Positions 6,450-14,675 of a stretch of 18,561 nt of DNA are shown here, one piece after another (position 1 is the stretch's first letter; the number at the start of each line of letters is the position of its first letter). The stretch lies in NCBI GenBank assembly GCA_000482145.1, contig AUXH01000394.1, forward strand, positions 1 through 18,561. The letters run 5' to 3'. Under the pieces are notes generated by a model. That model ran no database searches. It was not told the DNA's origin and was given only the letters and a program-made list of their open reading frames with translations. Position numbers and translations under genes: made by a program. The stretch is from Strigomonas culicis. Its lineage: Eukaryota > Euglenozoa > Kinetoplastea > Trypanosomatida > Trypanosomatidae.

Positions 6450-7959
6450 GGCGAACCGTGTAGTGAGAGAGGCGCAAAGAAGAAAAAGAGTTCTATAAAA
6501 GGGAGTCAATAAATGGACGATAGAAGTGTGTAAGTGTGTATGCTTTCTTGTTATGTATTTATTGTTTTTTTGTATTTTTGTTATCTCTTTTTCTTTCCTT
6601 ACCTTTTCTATGAAGAGAAGACGAGAAGAGAACCAAAAAAAAAATGAATGTAGTGCGAACAGAGATAAGCACTGGCATAGCTTCTCTTTTGCATTCTGTT
6701 TTTTTTTTGTTGTTGTTGTTTCAACAAAAAAAAAGTGGCAATGAATAGTAAGTCACTTTTATACATTTATTTAGATTTAGTTGATTTGAGTATTATATCG
6801 AAAACAGAACACGCGCGAGTAGGAAGAAAAAACAGGTATTCAAAAGAAAAAACTTCTTGTTGTATAAACACCATAACACAGCTATCCGTACATAAGAGTA
6901 TCAATGTTTTTTTTTCTCCTTTTTTGTCATTATTTTTTTTTACTTCTCTTTTTTTTGTTTTTTGTTTGCATAGTACTTCTTTTAAAACAAGAATATAATT
7001 GCTGTTGAATTTTTTATTGTTTTTCTTTTATTTTTTGAAGCACGAATTATCAGTATCGTTTGCTACTACGTTTTTTTTTTTTCAGCACTGCGTTAATATG
7101 GCAACCATACTTTAATTAAGTAAAACTAAAACTACACAATACATAAAAACGCCCTCTAAAAGCAAAAAACACATTTATATATAAATGATAAATGATGTTT
7201 TTCTCTTTTCTTTGAAATAAGCGTGTATGTATACATATATATATATACATATATGTGTACAAAGAGAGTAGTTTTTTTTTTTTACAGCAAATAAAGAATA
7301 AAACCAACATTGAATTATTCGAAGTGAAGAAGAAAAATGCAAGGAAACAAAAAGGTGCACAACACTACTTATACAGTCGATATAAAAGGACAACAACAAC
7401 AAAAAAGACCGGGACACCAACGACTGTAATGCAAAAAAAAAAAAAACAAGAAAAAAGACAACAAAAAAAAAGCATTTAGAAAAGGGGAGAAAAAAAAGGA
7501 AAAGGAAAAGACTGTTAAAGACGTTTGTTTTTCTCTTCTCGTGTTCTGTTTACCATCATTATTACTATGATGACTTCCTTAGCCTTTGCTTCCGCACATC
7601 ATTATACCCGTCCAGCATTCATGATTATGAAATTATGATGAGCATGGATTATAATCAAGCTACACGAAAAACAAAAGAAGCCGTTTTTTTTAATTACGAT
7701 TTTCGTCATGAGCTTATGGCGCGGCGGTGCACCCGTAACCCTTTTGGTCTGATTTGACTCATCTTGAATACGCTCTATATATTATATATTCGGTTGTTGT
7801 TGCAGTTATTGGCACGATAACTATCGCTGCAACAAAATGAAAAGAAAAGAAAAGAAACCATTTATAAACGAAAAGGGAAAGAGAGAGAGAGAGAGACAGT
7901 TTTTCTTTTTTCAAAAGACAAAAAGCGCTCACTTGCTCGCCCCCATGGCGCCGCCTTGA
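6450..7959. other. Longest intergenic spacer (1.5 kb), no gene seen
   Basis: Strongly AT-rich with many poly-A and poly-T runs. It includes a TA-rich near-palindrome at 7225-7260 and a GA repeat at 7880-7896, a CU tract in the transcript just downstream of the RING-protein gene. A possible AG acceptor for the RNase-kappa-like gene lies at 6494-6493 after CTCCCTTTTAT, giving a 5' UTR of about 43 nt. Short open frames here are lysine-, phenylalanine- or serine-rich and follow composition. The stretch 7530-7790 is less repetitive than the rest and contains two ATGATGA sequences, but no complete RNA gene can be demonstrated. Confidence 0.6.
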
Positions 7960-9138
7960 TCACGCGAAGGTACTCGGCTTCGGCATGTGCAGCAGCGTGG
8001 AGATGGGCGCGCGGCACACGGGGCAGACCGGCTTGTGCTTCAGCAGCTCCTCGCCGCACTCCTTACACATACACATGTGGCGGCACGGCATCACCGCGGT
8101 GTCCTTCTCGTTTGTGAGGCAGATGACGCAGAGGTCATCCTCGTTGTCGTCGCCCTCGTGCGTGATGATGGTGCTGCCCACCATGACGCCGTCGCCGCCC
8201 TCGCCGGTCGGCGCACCGTCGTTGTCCGCGCCGTACAGGTTCTCGACGACGTAGGCGTTTCCACTCGCCGTGACGATCTGCGAGATGACGCGCCGCTTCG
8301 AGTCCGCGTCGAGGTCAATGGCGGTGTGCTCCGTGTGCTCCACGACCACCTCTTCGCCCTCGTTGTCGTTGTTCGCGGCCTTGCTGTCGCCGCCCTTCTT
8401 GCGCAGCTCCGTCGTGCGGTAGCGCATGACGACGACGCAGGGCATCTGCTTCGGGTAGTGTTTGTTGTAGTTCTTCTCTTTTTCATCCAGCTTGCTCGTG
8501 TCCAGCTTGACCGTGATCTTGCGGTTCTCCTGCGGCCCCTCGAGCGCCGTGCGCGTGGGCTCCATCTTGGGCTTGTTCGGCAGGTAGTACACGCTGCCCC
8601 CCTTCACGAGCTCCTTCACGCCCGTGTGGATCTCGTACGTCAGCGACGGGCACACACTCGTCACGTAGAAGGTCAGCAGCTGCGTCGTCGCGTCGTACCT
8701 GACGGTCGTCGCCTCGATCGTCGCGAGCATCTTCACCATCTGACCCTCCTGCACACCGCGCTCGTTCGCGTTGCCCTTGTTCGTGGCCGGCGCGCTCGCG
8801 TTGGTGCTCGGCGCCGCGGGCGCGTTGTTCGTGGCGGGCGCCGGCACGTTCGCGCCGCCGGTGCTCGCGCCGCCCTGCGGCAGCCGCTGCTGCTGCTGCT
8901 GCTGCTGGGGCGGCGGCGTCGGCTGCGAGGGCTGCGAGGGCTGCTGCGGCTGTGCCGGCGTCGTCTGGGCCGTGTTACCACGGCGTGGGTTGTTACTATA
9001 CTGATTAGCTAGATATTGAGGCATGCTACCGGGCGCGTTGGCGTTGTTGTTGTTCGCCTGGCCGCCCCCCGAGCGCTGGCCCGAGGCCCCCGCGTTCGTC
9101 CTAGAGGCAGTGCGCGACGTGGATTTTCCGTTACCCAT
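7960..9138 (-). CDS. RING-HC E3 ubiquitin ligase, MGRN1/LOG2-like, 392 aa
   Basis: The C-terminal RING reads C337-x2-C340-x11-C352-x-H354-x3-C358-x2-C361-x10-C372-x2-C375. Its spacing and the PCRHMCMCKEC core resemble mahogunin (MGRN1), RNF157 and plant LOG2 ligases. Upstream, about 133-240 and 280-305, lies a conserved-looking region (VKMLATIEATTVRYDATTQL; ISQIVTASGNAYVVENLYG) that occupies the place of the domain preceding the RING in that family. The N-terminus MGNGKSTS fits an N-myristoylation site (Gly2, Lys5, Ser6), also typical of the family, and would place the ligase on membranes. Residues 10-125 are disordered and Asn/Gln/Pro/Ala-rich, with seven glutamines in a row. Family role: E2-dependent ubiquitin transfer in endosomal or plasma-membrane trafficking. 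Substrate unknown here. The ATG at 9138 fits a nearby splice acceptor. TGA stop. Confidence 0.9.
   Translation of the reverse strand: MGNGKSTSRTASRTNAGASGQRSGGGQANNNNANAPGSMPQYLANQYSNNPRRGNTAQTTPAQPQQPSQPSQPTPPPQQQQQQQRLPQGGASTGGANVPAPATNNAPAAPSTNASAPATNKGNANERGVQEGQMVKMLATIEATTVRYDATTQLLTFYVTSVCPSLTYEIHTGVKELVKGGSVYYLPNKPKMEPTRTALEGPQENRKITVKLDTSKLDEKEKNYNKHYPKQMPCVVVMRYRTTELRKKGGDSKAANNDNEGEEVVVEHTEHTAIDLDADSKRRVISQIVTASGNAYVVENLYGADNDGAPTGEGGDGVMVGSTIITHEGDDNEDDLCVICLTNEKDTAVMPCRHMCMCKECGEELLKHKPVCPVCRAPISTLLHMPKPSTFA
8887..8907 (-). repeat. CAG repeat encoding seven glutamines
   Basis: Seven consecutive CAG codons on the coding strand lie inside the disordered N-terminal region of the RING protein, next to proline codons. 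Confidence 0.85.
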
Positions 9139-9848
9139 GGTTATTTGTTTATTGTTTCTTTCTTTTGTGTTACTGTGGTCAGAAAGGTTGTATGAAAAAG
9201 AGAAAACAGATATATAGATAACTGTGGGTGCGTATGTGCGTATGTGACGCCTAAATGTTTTCTTTTTTTTCTTTTTGTTTTTCCTTTCTTTGATCTCGTT
9301 TACTCAGTCGCAGCTAAACGAAAAAAGAAAACAGAAATGCAAAAACAAAAAAAAAAGTAAACAGGACTGTCAGATACAAGAACTTCTAAATAAATAAAAA
9401 AAGCCAATGAACAATACTACAAATGAACAAAAAAAAAGAGTATACTTAACCTAAACTGATAAAAACTACAAACGAAGAAAAAAAACGTGAAGAAAAGGAA
9501 GAAGGAGACAATGAACAGTACCTTGATATGCATACACTGTTTCTAGGATGACCACACGCAAAACTAGAAGAAGGGAAGTAAACACATCCATCTCAAAGAG
9601 TCATTTCTTTGTTCATTTGGTTTTGGTTTTAATATATATGTACAAAGAGAATGAATAAACGCAATGCAACATCTAAATTGAAAGGTCAACAGAACGCATC
9701 TTTACGACACGCACACACAAAAAAAAAATGAAAACGCCATTAAGAAAGGCGATATTTCTAATCTATACGAACAGATATTTATGAAGTTATACAAATTTAT
9801 TTATTCTTGCTTATTCTTCTTTGTTTGCTTGCTTGTCCTTTTTGTTTC
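9139..9848. other. Intergenic spacer between coiled-coil gene and RING gene
   Basis: AT-rich, with numerous A7-A9 runs on the plus strand. I see no gene. It holds the 3' UTR of the 1022-residue coiled-coil gene and the leader of the RING gene. Confidence 0.6.
9173..9210 (-). promoter_or_regulatory. Putative trans-splice tract and AG acceptor for RING gene
   Basis: On the minus strand, TCTGTTTTCTCTTTTTC followed by CCTTTCTGACCACAG places a CAG acceptor at 9173, 35 bases before the ATG. This is a compact, textbook-like trypanosomatid arrangement and supports the chosen start. Confidence 0.55.
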
Positions 9849-12800
9849 TTACTGATAGGCATAATTGCGAATCAGCGAGTTGCCCTTCTTGCGCACGATC
9901 GAGGGGCTGCTCGTGCTGGCCGCGGCGGTCGCACGGCTGACGCTGCGGCTGTCGTTCGCCGTGTGCGGCTGCAGCGGCGATGGCGGGCGCCTGCCCTTGT
10001 CCAGCGACGTCGCGGAGCGCGACGCGTGCTGCGCGCTGCGCTGCCGCGTCTCGGCGATCTGCGACTTGATCATCTGGATGTCCTCCTCCAGCGCAATGAG
10101 CCGTTCCTGCGAGACATCCGCGGAGGGGACGCCGCCGCGGCCCGGCGGCGCGCTCGGCGGCTGCACGGCATCCACCGCGAAGCGCTGCTGCTGGTTCTGG
10201 TAGGCGCGCTCCGCCTCCGTGAGCTCCGGGGTGTGGACGCTGCGGCTCTGGTTAGCGCCGGGGCTGCCGGCGATGACACCGGAGGCGCGCGAGGGGCTGT
10301 GCGGCGCCGCGGCGGCGACGCTGTTCAGCCGCGACGCCTCCCGCAGCTGTGCCTTCAGCAGCGCGTTCAGGTCGAGCAGCGACTGCTTCTCGCTCTGCAG
10401 CGCGGCCGCGGCCTCCTGCGAGACGCGCAGCTCGCGCCGCAGGCGGTCGCGCTCCGTCAGCAGCGTGCGCAGGTGCTGCTCCAGCTGCAAGTACTTCTGC
10501 CGCCACAGCTCCGCCTCCTGCAGGAGGTACGAGGCGGACGGCGTCCCGGCCGACGCCGCGTCCGGCAGCGGCGGCGGCGCCGGCCGGGTGGAGGCCCCGC
10601 GCCGCCGCCGCCGCCGCCGCGCCGCGTGGTTGCTGCTGCTGCTACTGCTCCGCGACGCAGACGACGACACCGAGGCCGCCTTCCGCGAGCTCCGCCGCTG
10701 GTGGCGCCGCACGCGCTCCTTCTCGAACTGCGCGCACAGCGTCTCGTACGACTGCCGCAGCGACGCGTACTCGTCGCGGAGGGCCGCCTGCTCCGCCGTC
10801 GGCGGGCCGCCCGCCGCGCCGGCGGCGCCGCCGAGGACGAGCTGCGAGCGCAGGATGTCCATCTGGTAGCGCCCCATCTCCTCCTCCTTGTCGCGCAGCC
10901 GGTCGCGCAGCCGCTGTACCTCCTCGCGTGCCTCCACGAGCTCCTCCTGCAGCTGCTGCGCGCGCGCCTGCGTCTCCTTCGCGGACTTGATGAGCGGGTC
11001 GTTCTGCAGCTCGAGCGTGAAGCTCGCGACCTGCTGCTGGATCTCGCCGTTCGCGCGCTCGAGCTCGTGCACCTGCCGCTCCAGCACCTCCTTCTCCCCC
11101 CGCAGCGCCTGCACCAGCATCCCGTTCTGGTTGATGTCTTCCTCCAGGTGGTACTGCGCCTCGAGCGCGCTGCGCGCGGCCTCGCTGGCGTGCAGCTCGC
11201 GAGCCAGCCGCGCCGCCTCCGCCTGCAGCCGCTCCTGCGTCTCCGCGGCGAGCCGGCGCTGGCGCTCCGCCGCGGCCTTCGCCTCCGCCAGGCTGTGGTC
11301 GAGCTGCAGCACCTGCTCCTCCAGCGTCGTGCGCTCCTCGCGCAGCTTCGCCGTGCTGCGCGCCTCCTCCGCCTTCCAGCGCCGCACCTCCTCCTGTAGG
11401 AAGTCCGCCTCGCGCTGCAGCTTGTCGCGCGCGCCGCGCAGCTCCTCCAGCTGCTGGCGGCTGACCTGGCCCCCGTCGCGGCGCTCCGCGAGCTCGGCCT
11501 GGATGGCGGCCGTCCGCCGCGCCTGCTCGATCACGGTGAGCTGCAGCTTCTCCTCCGCGTCGGCCCAGCGCCGCTGCAGGTCCGCGGTCGTCTGCTGCGC
11601 CGCCTCGTAGCTGCGGCGCAGCTCCAGCATCGCCGCCGCGTGGTGGGCGGCCTCCTCCTCGCGCCGCACGGTCAGGCCCTGCAGCCGCTCCTGCGCGCTC
11701 GCCAGCTCGCCCTGCAGGCGCGTATTGTCCAGGTCCAGGCGGGAGGCGCGCTGCGTCTCCGCGCGCACCGCCTCCTCGAGCGCGTGGATGTTGTGCTCCT
11801 GCTCCGTGAGCGACTGCGCCTGCTTCGCCTCCAGCATCTGCCGCATCGCGGCGAGCTCCTGCGCCAGCGCGTCGAAGCGCTGCTGCAGCACCCAGCGCTG
11901 CTGCTCCACCTCCGCGGCGCGGTGCCGCTCCTGCGCCAGCTCTTCCTGCACCGCCGCCGTCACCTTCTTCGCCGCGTCCGCCTCCGCCTGCAGCCGGTGG
12001 GCCTGCGCGCGGCCGCGCTCCTCGAGGCTCGCGACCTCCGCCATGCGGCGCTGCTCCGCCTCGGCCAGGTCTCGCTCGAGCGCCTGTGCGCGCTGCAGGT
12101 CGTCCGCGTGCTGCCGCTCGCGCGCCTTCTCGAGCGCCTCCTCCCTCTCGCGCAGCGTGCCCTGAAGGTGCTCCTCCTTGATGGCGTGCTCCTTCTCCAG
12201 CCGCCGGCGCGCCGCCTCGCGCTCCGCCTCCACGTCGCGCACCCGCTGCCGCAGCGTCGCGGCCTCCCCCGTCGCGGCCTCGAGCTGCTGCGCCGCGGTG
12301 GCCTTGTCGCCCGTCAGCTGCTTCACCTCGCGGCACAGCCGCTGCAGCTGCCCGGCCGCGTCCTCGAGCGCCGCGTCGCGCTCGGCGATGAGGTTGAAGT
12401 TGAACTGGTAGTCTTCCTCCAGCTTGCGCAGCTGCGCCTTGAGCCGCGCCACCTCCTCGTCGCGCTCCGTCAGCGTCCGCTCGAGCGCGGAGACCCGGTG
12501 CTCCACCGCGTGCCGCAGCTCGTTCTGCTTCTGTTCGATGTCGAGGTAGTCGATCGTCGACGCCGGTGACACGTTGTCCCGCCGCTGGCTGCTGAAGGAC
12601 GGGGCGCGCTCCACCGGCGAGCTGTAGCCCAGCGCCGCCATCGTGCGGCCCTCCGCCGGCGGCGGCGGCGGCGGCATCGACAGCCGCGGCGCCGGCGCGG
12701 CCTCCGTGGCGCCGCCGGCCGCCGCGCGGATGTGCGACAGGTTCGGGTCCTCGCGGTGGCTGAAGCTAGTGTCCGGGCCCGCGACCGCCGCGGCGCTGGG

Positions 12801-12917
12801 CACAATCAAGCTCGCGGATGAGTAGCGGTTGCGCGAGGGGGAGCCCCCGCTGAGGTTGTACGGCTGTCGAACGCCCGTAATGCCTGCCGAGGGCAGCGTC
12901 GTGAAGAGGTGCGACAT
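9849..12917 (-). CDS. Long coiled-coil protein, 1022 aa, function unknown
   Basis: Starts at the ATG at 12917 (MSHLFTTLPSAGITG). Residues 1-120 are disordered, Ser/Pro/Ala-rich, with a six-proline run. From about 123 to 735 the sequence is a nearly continuous Glu/Arg/Gln/Ala/Leu heptad-type coiled coil, interrupted around 690 by a short Gly/Ala-rich break. A basic linker follows with six serines and a run of seven arginines (near 10597-10649), which could be a nuclear-localisation or nucleic-acid-binding patch. A second helix starts near W805 (LWRQKYLQLEQHL) and runs to about 855. The tail is Ser/Pro-rich with one more short helix near 936-960. There is no signal peptide, membrane span or enzyme motif. 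A structural role in the cytoskeleton, basal body or flagellar attachment zone would suit this architecture, but nothing in the sequence proves it. TAA stop. Confidence 0.88.
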   Translation of the reverse strand: MSHLFTTLPSAGITGVRQPYNLSGGSPSRNRYSSASLIVPSAAAVAGPDTSFSHREDPNLSHIRAAAGGATEAAPAPRLSMPPPPPPAEGRTMAALGYSSPVERAPSFSSQRRDNVSPASTIDYLDIEQKQNELRHAVEHRVSALERTLTERDEEVARLKAQLRKLEEDYQFNFNLIAERDAALEDAAGQLQRLCREVKQLTGDKATAAQQLEAATGEAATLRQRVRDVEAEREAARRRLEKEHAIKEEHLQGTLREREEALEKARERQHADDLQRAQALERDLAEAEQRRMAEVASLEERGRAQAHRLQAEADAAKKVTAAVQEELAQERHRAAEVEQQRWVLQQRFDALAQELAAMRQMLEAKQAQSLTEQEHNIHALEEAVRAETQRASRLDLDNTRLQGELASAQERLQGLTVRREEEAAHHAAAMLELRRSYEAAQQTTADLQRRWADAEEKLQLTVIEQARRTAAIQAELAERRDGGQVSRQQLEELRGARDKLQREADFLQEEVRRWKAEEARSTAKLREERTTLEEQVLQLDHSLAEAKAAAERQRRLAAETQERLQAEAARLARELHASEAARSALEAQYHLEEDINQNGMLVQALRGEKEVLERQVHELERANGEIQQQVASFTLELQNDPLIKSAKETQARAQQLQEELVEAREEVQRLRDRLRDKEEEMGRYQMDILRSQLVLGGAAGAAGGPPTAEQAALRDEYASLRQSYETLCAQFEKERVRRHQRRSSRKAASVSSSASRSSSSSSNHAARRRRRRRGASTRPAPPPLPDAASAGTPSASYLLQEAELWRQKYLQLEQHLRTLLTERDRLRRELRVSQEAAAALQSEKQSLLDLNALLKAQLREASRLNSVAAAAPHSPSRASGVIAGSPGANQSRSVHTPELTEAERAYQNQQQRFAVDAVQPPSAPPGRGGVPSADVSQERLIALEEDIQMIKSQIAETRQRSAQHASRSATSLDKGRRPPSPLQPHTANDSRSVSRATAAASTSSPSIVRKKGNSLIRNYAYQ
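10597..10649 (-). repeat. Low-complexity Ser/Arg linker codons (AGC and CGG runs)
   Basis: Within the coiled-coil gene, an AGC/AGT run encodes six serines. After a few codons a GGC/CGG-type trinucleotide run encodes seven arginines. It separates the main coiled coil from the C-terminal helix. Confidence 0.75.
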
Positions 12918-13457
12918 GGCGCGCGGCCGACTGACTGGCGTCGCCTGCTGTTCCGTTTTCTAAGGATAGGGATGCGCCTGCCGCTTCGCTTGACGTCTAA
13001 GAAACAAAGGAATAATGAAAGTGGTAATAACGAAGACCAACAAAAAAGAGTGAAAAGAAGAAGAAGAAAAGAAGCTAAGCAGCCCAAGTGTATGTTTACT
13101 CTAACACCTCTACACGGTTATACGCAAACGTTACCGTGATTTGATTCCAGCTGAAGGAACAGAACAGGGGGGGGAAAAAACAGAAGAGCAGGAAGAGAAG
13201 AGAAGATGCGGTCAAACATGATAGCTTATGAAGTTCACACATACGCGCAAAAAAAAAAAAGGTGACGAGAACAAAAATGGAATATCGTACATTTACGCAC
13301 TACGCTTCATTGTATTTTTCGATACGAGATGAACAAGAAAAGGAACAAAAGAACATATACAAAACAAACAACACTAAAGAAAACAATAAAATACATACAC
13401 TTTCGATGTCGGATAACGAACAAGGCAAGCCGTGACGCAAACGTGCGGCGCGGTTGT
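12918..13457. other. Intergenic spacer between Rab-like gene and coiled-coil gene
   Basis: No gene is seen. AT-rich, with A runs near 13249-13260 and purine-rich stretches at 13010-13080 and 13160-13205 that are pyrimidine-rich in the transcript. The 80 bases next to the coiled-coil gene start (12918-12998) are GC-richer and form its probable 5' UTR. Confidence 0.6.
12997..13023 (-). promoter_or_regulatory. Putative trans-splice acceptor for 1022-aa coiled-coil gene
   Basis: On the minus strand, CCACTTTCATTATTCC then TTTGTTTCTTAG puts an AG acceptor at 12998-12997, giving a 5' UTR of about 79 nt before the ATG. A longer pyrimidine-rich region lies further upstream. Confidence 0.5.
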
Positions 13458-14159
13458 TCAGCTCGTACCGCAACAGCTACCAATGCGGCTGGGACCCTGC
13501 CCGGTGGGCAACTCGCCCAGCCGCGACGCCGCCACGGCGTTCGCCCGCCGCGCGGCGGCCTCCGCGGCCTTCGCGCTGACGACTCCGTTCTCGAGTAGCT
13601 GCGCCGCCAGGTCCTTGAAGATGGCATCCACGCCGCCGGTCGCCTCCTCCTTCGCGGACGCCTCGTAGAAACCGGCGAGGCCCTCCTCCTCGGCGACGGC
13701 GCGACCGTCCGCCTCCGGCACCTGCCGCAGCGCCGCGAGGTCGCGCTTGTTGCCCACGAGGAAGATGATGAGGTGGGGGTCCGCGTTCGCGCGCAGCTCC
13801 TCCACCCACGCCTGGGCGCGCTGCAGGCTCTCCTTGCTGGTGATGTCGTACACGACGAGGGCGCCGTAGGCCCCGCGGTAGTAGATGGGTGCGAGGCTGC
13901 GGTAGCGCTCCTGGCCGGCCGTGTCCCAGAGCTCCAGCTTCACGGCGCGCGGGGCCGCGTCGGCGCCCGCCGGGTCCGCTGGCGGCATCGCCAGCGTGCG
14001 GAAGAGGTACGCCGCGCCGATGGTGGTCTCCTGCTGGCCGTAGAATTTATTCTTCACAAAGCGCACCGCGAGCGAGCTCTTGCCGACGCCGGAGTCGCCC
14101 AGGAGCACCACTTTGGCGGAGATGGTGCTGGTGCTGGCCTTGGAAGGAGGTACCGCCAT
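13458..14159 (-). CDS. Rab5-like small GTPase, 233 aa
   Basis: Complete Rab GTPase. It has P-loop GDSGVGKS (21-28), switch I ETTIGAA with the effector Thr at 46, WDTAGQE (88-94) with the catalytic Gln93, NKRD (137-140) and SAK (168-170). TTIGAA followed by an aromatic residue, and SLAPIYYRGAYGALVVYDIT, are characteristic of the Rab5/21/22 group, which controls early-endosome fusion and endocytic traffic. The C-terminus CCGTS offers two cysteines for geranylgeranylation (CCxxx type). Compared with typical Rab5, about ten extra residues (PADPAGADAA region, 60-69) lie between strands 2 and 3, and the base-recognition motif is NKRD rather than NKAD. The start is the ATG at 14159. The frame stays open 35 codons upstream to a GTG, but that segment translates a pyrimidine tract (LFFLLVFPYS) and is taken as leader. 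TGA stop. Trypanosomes have two Rab5 paralogues; I cannot tell which this matches. Confidence 0.93.
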   Translation of the reverse strand: MAVPPSKASTSTISAKVVLLGDSGVGKSSLAVRFVKNKFYGQQETTIGAAYLFRTLAMPPADPAGADAAPRAVKLELWDTAGQERYRSLAPIYYRGAYGALVVYDITSKESLQRAQAWVEELRANADPHLIIFLVGNKRDLAALRQVPEADGRAVAEEEGLAGFYEASAKEEATGGVDAIFKDLAAQLLENGVVSAKAAEAAARRANAVAASRLGELPTGQGPSRIGSCCGTS

Positions 14160-14281
14160 TGCTATGGACGATACCGGTGAATAAGGAAAAACAAGAAGAA
14201 AAAAGAGTGAGCGAATAAAATGGCAAAAACACGCCTGTGAGAAGGTTGAGTGGCCGCTAGGCACAATGCACTGTGGCAGTA

Positions 14282-14312
14282 CTGGCGGTGTGTGAAGAGA
14301 AGAAGAGAGAGA
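14282..14312 (-). promoter_or_regulatory. Putative trans-splice tract and AG acceptor for Rab-like gene
   Basis: On the minus strand, TTCTCTCTCTTCTTCTCTTC is followed by ACACACCGCCAG, an acceptor at 14282. The resulting leader of about 122 nt contains no upstream ATG before 14159. An alternative AG at 14163-14162, only two bases before the ATG and after a second tract at about 14180-14205, is also possible. Confidence 0.45.
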
Positions 14313-14448
14313 ACATAAAAGTGATAAAGTGAGAGCGCAACACCAACCATCGTGTCATTAGCTACGTTCCCCTGGCCCTTGTCAGTGGGATTCTCAGTAA
14401 AGAGAGAGCGAGTAACTTTTGTGAACCCAAAAGAAAAGCAATGAATCC

Positions 14449-14468
14449 AAAAAAAAAAAAAAAAAAAA
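14449..14468. repeat. Homopolymer A20 (U20 in transcript)
   Basis: The longest single-base run in the window. It lies between the AN1 gene's stop and the Rab gene's probable splice acceptor, where coupled polyadenylation and trans-splicing signals are expected. Confidence 0.9.
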
Positions 14469-14675
14469 GAACGACAAACAACAGGAAGTCTTGGAAAAAG
14501 ACACAATTATCGTCGATAATAAAATTCTCTTTTCTTTATGTGGATAAGAAAAAAATACAATACATGTACACTAAGGAAGCGGACAAAGGGACAAAGGGAA
14601 AGAGAAGCACGGAAGGAAACACACTCGTTTTTCCTTAGTGCTCCCTTCTCTTTCTGTTCCCCTCTCATCTGCCGC

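Larger units (their letters stand above)
14160..14675. other. Intergenic spacer between AN1 gene and Rab-like gene
   Basis: No gene is seen. A 20-base A run (14449-14468; U20 in the transcript) dominates, and a GA-rich stretch at 14293-14312 forms a second pyrimidine tract in the transcript. The remainder is AT-rich. Confidence 0.6.

Noticed and set aside
7690..7770. Possible tRNA in a GC-richer patch of the long spacer
   Set aside because: No GGTTCRANNCC B-box and no cloverleaf could be built on either strand.
9807..11399. 530-codon plus-strand open frame opposite the 1022-aa coiled-coil gene
   Set aside because: Dominated by Arg, Leu and Ala; an antisense shadow of CAG/CGC-rich coiled-coil codons, starting in AT-rich spacer.
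10642..12336. 564-codon minus-strand open frame overlapping the coiled-coil gene in another frame
   Set aside because: Gly/Ala/Arg low-complexity translation. The heptad-bearing frame is clearly the coding one.
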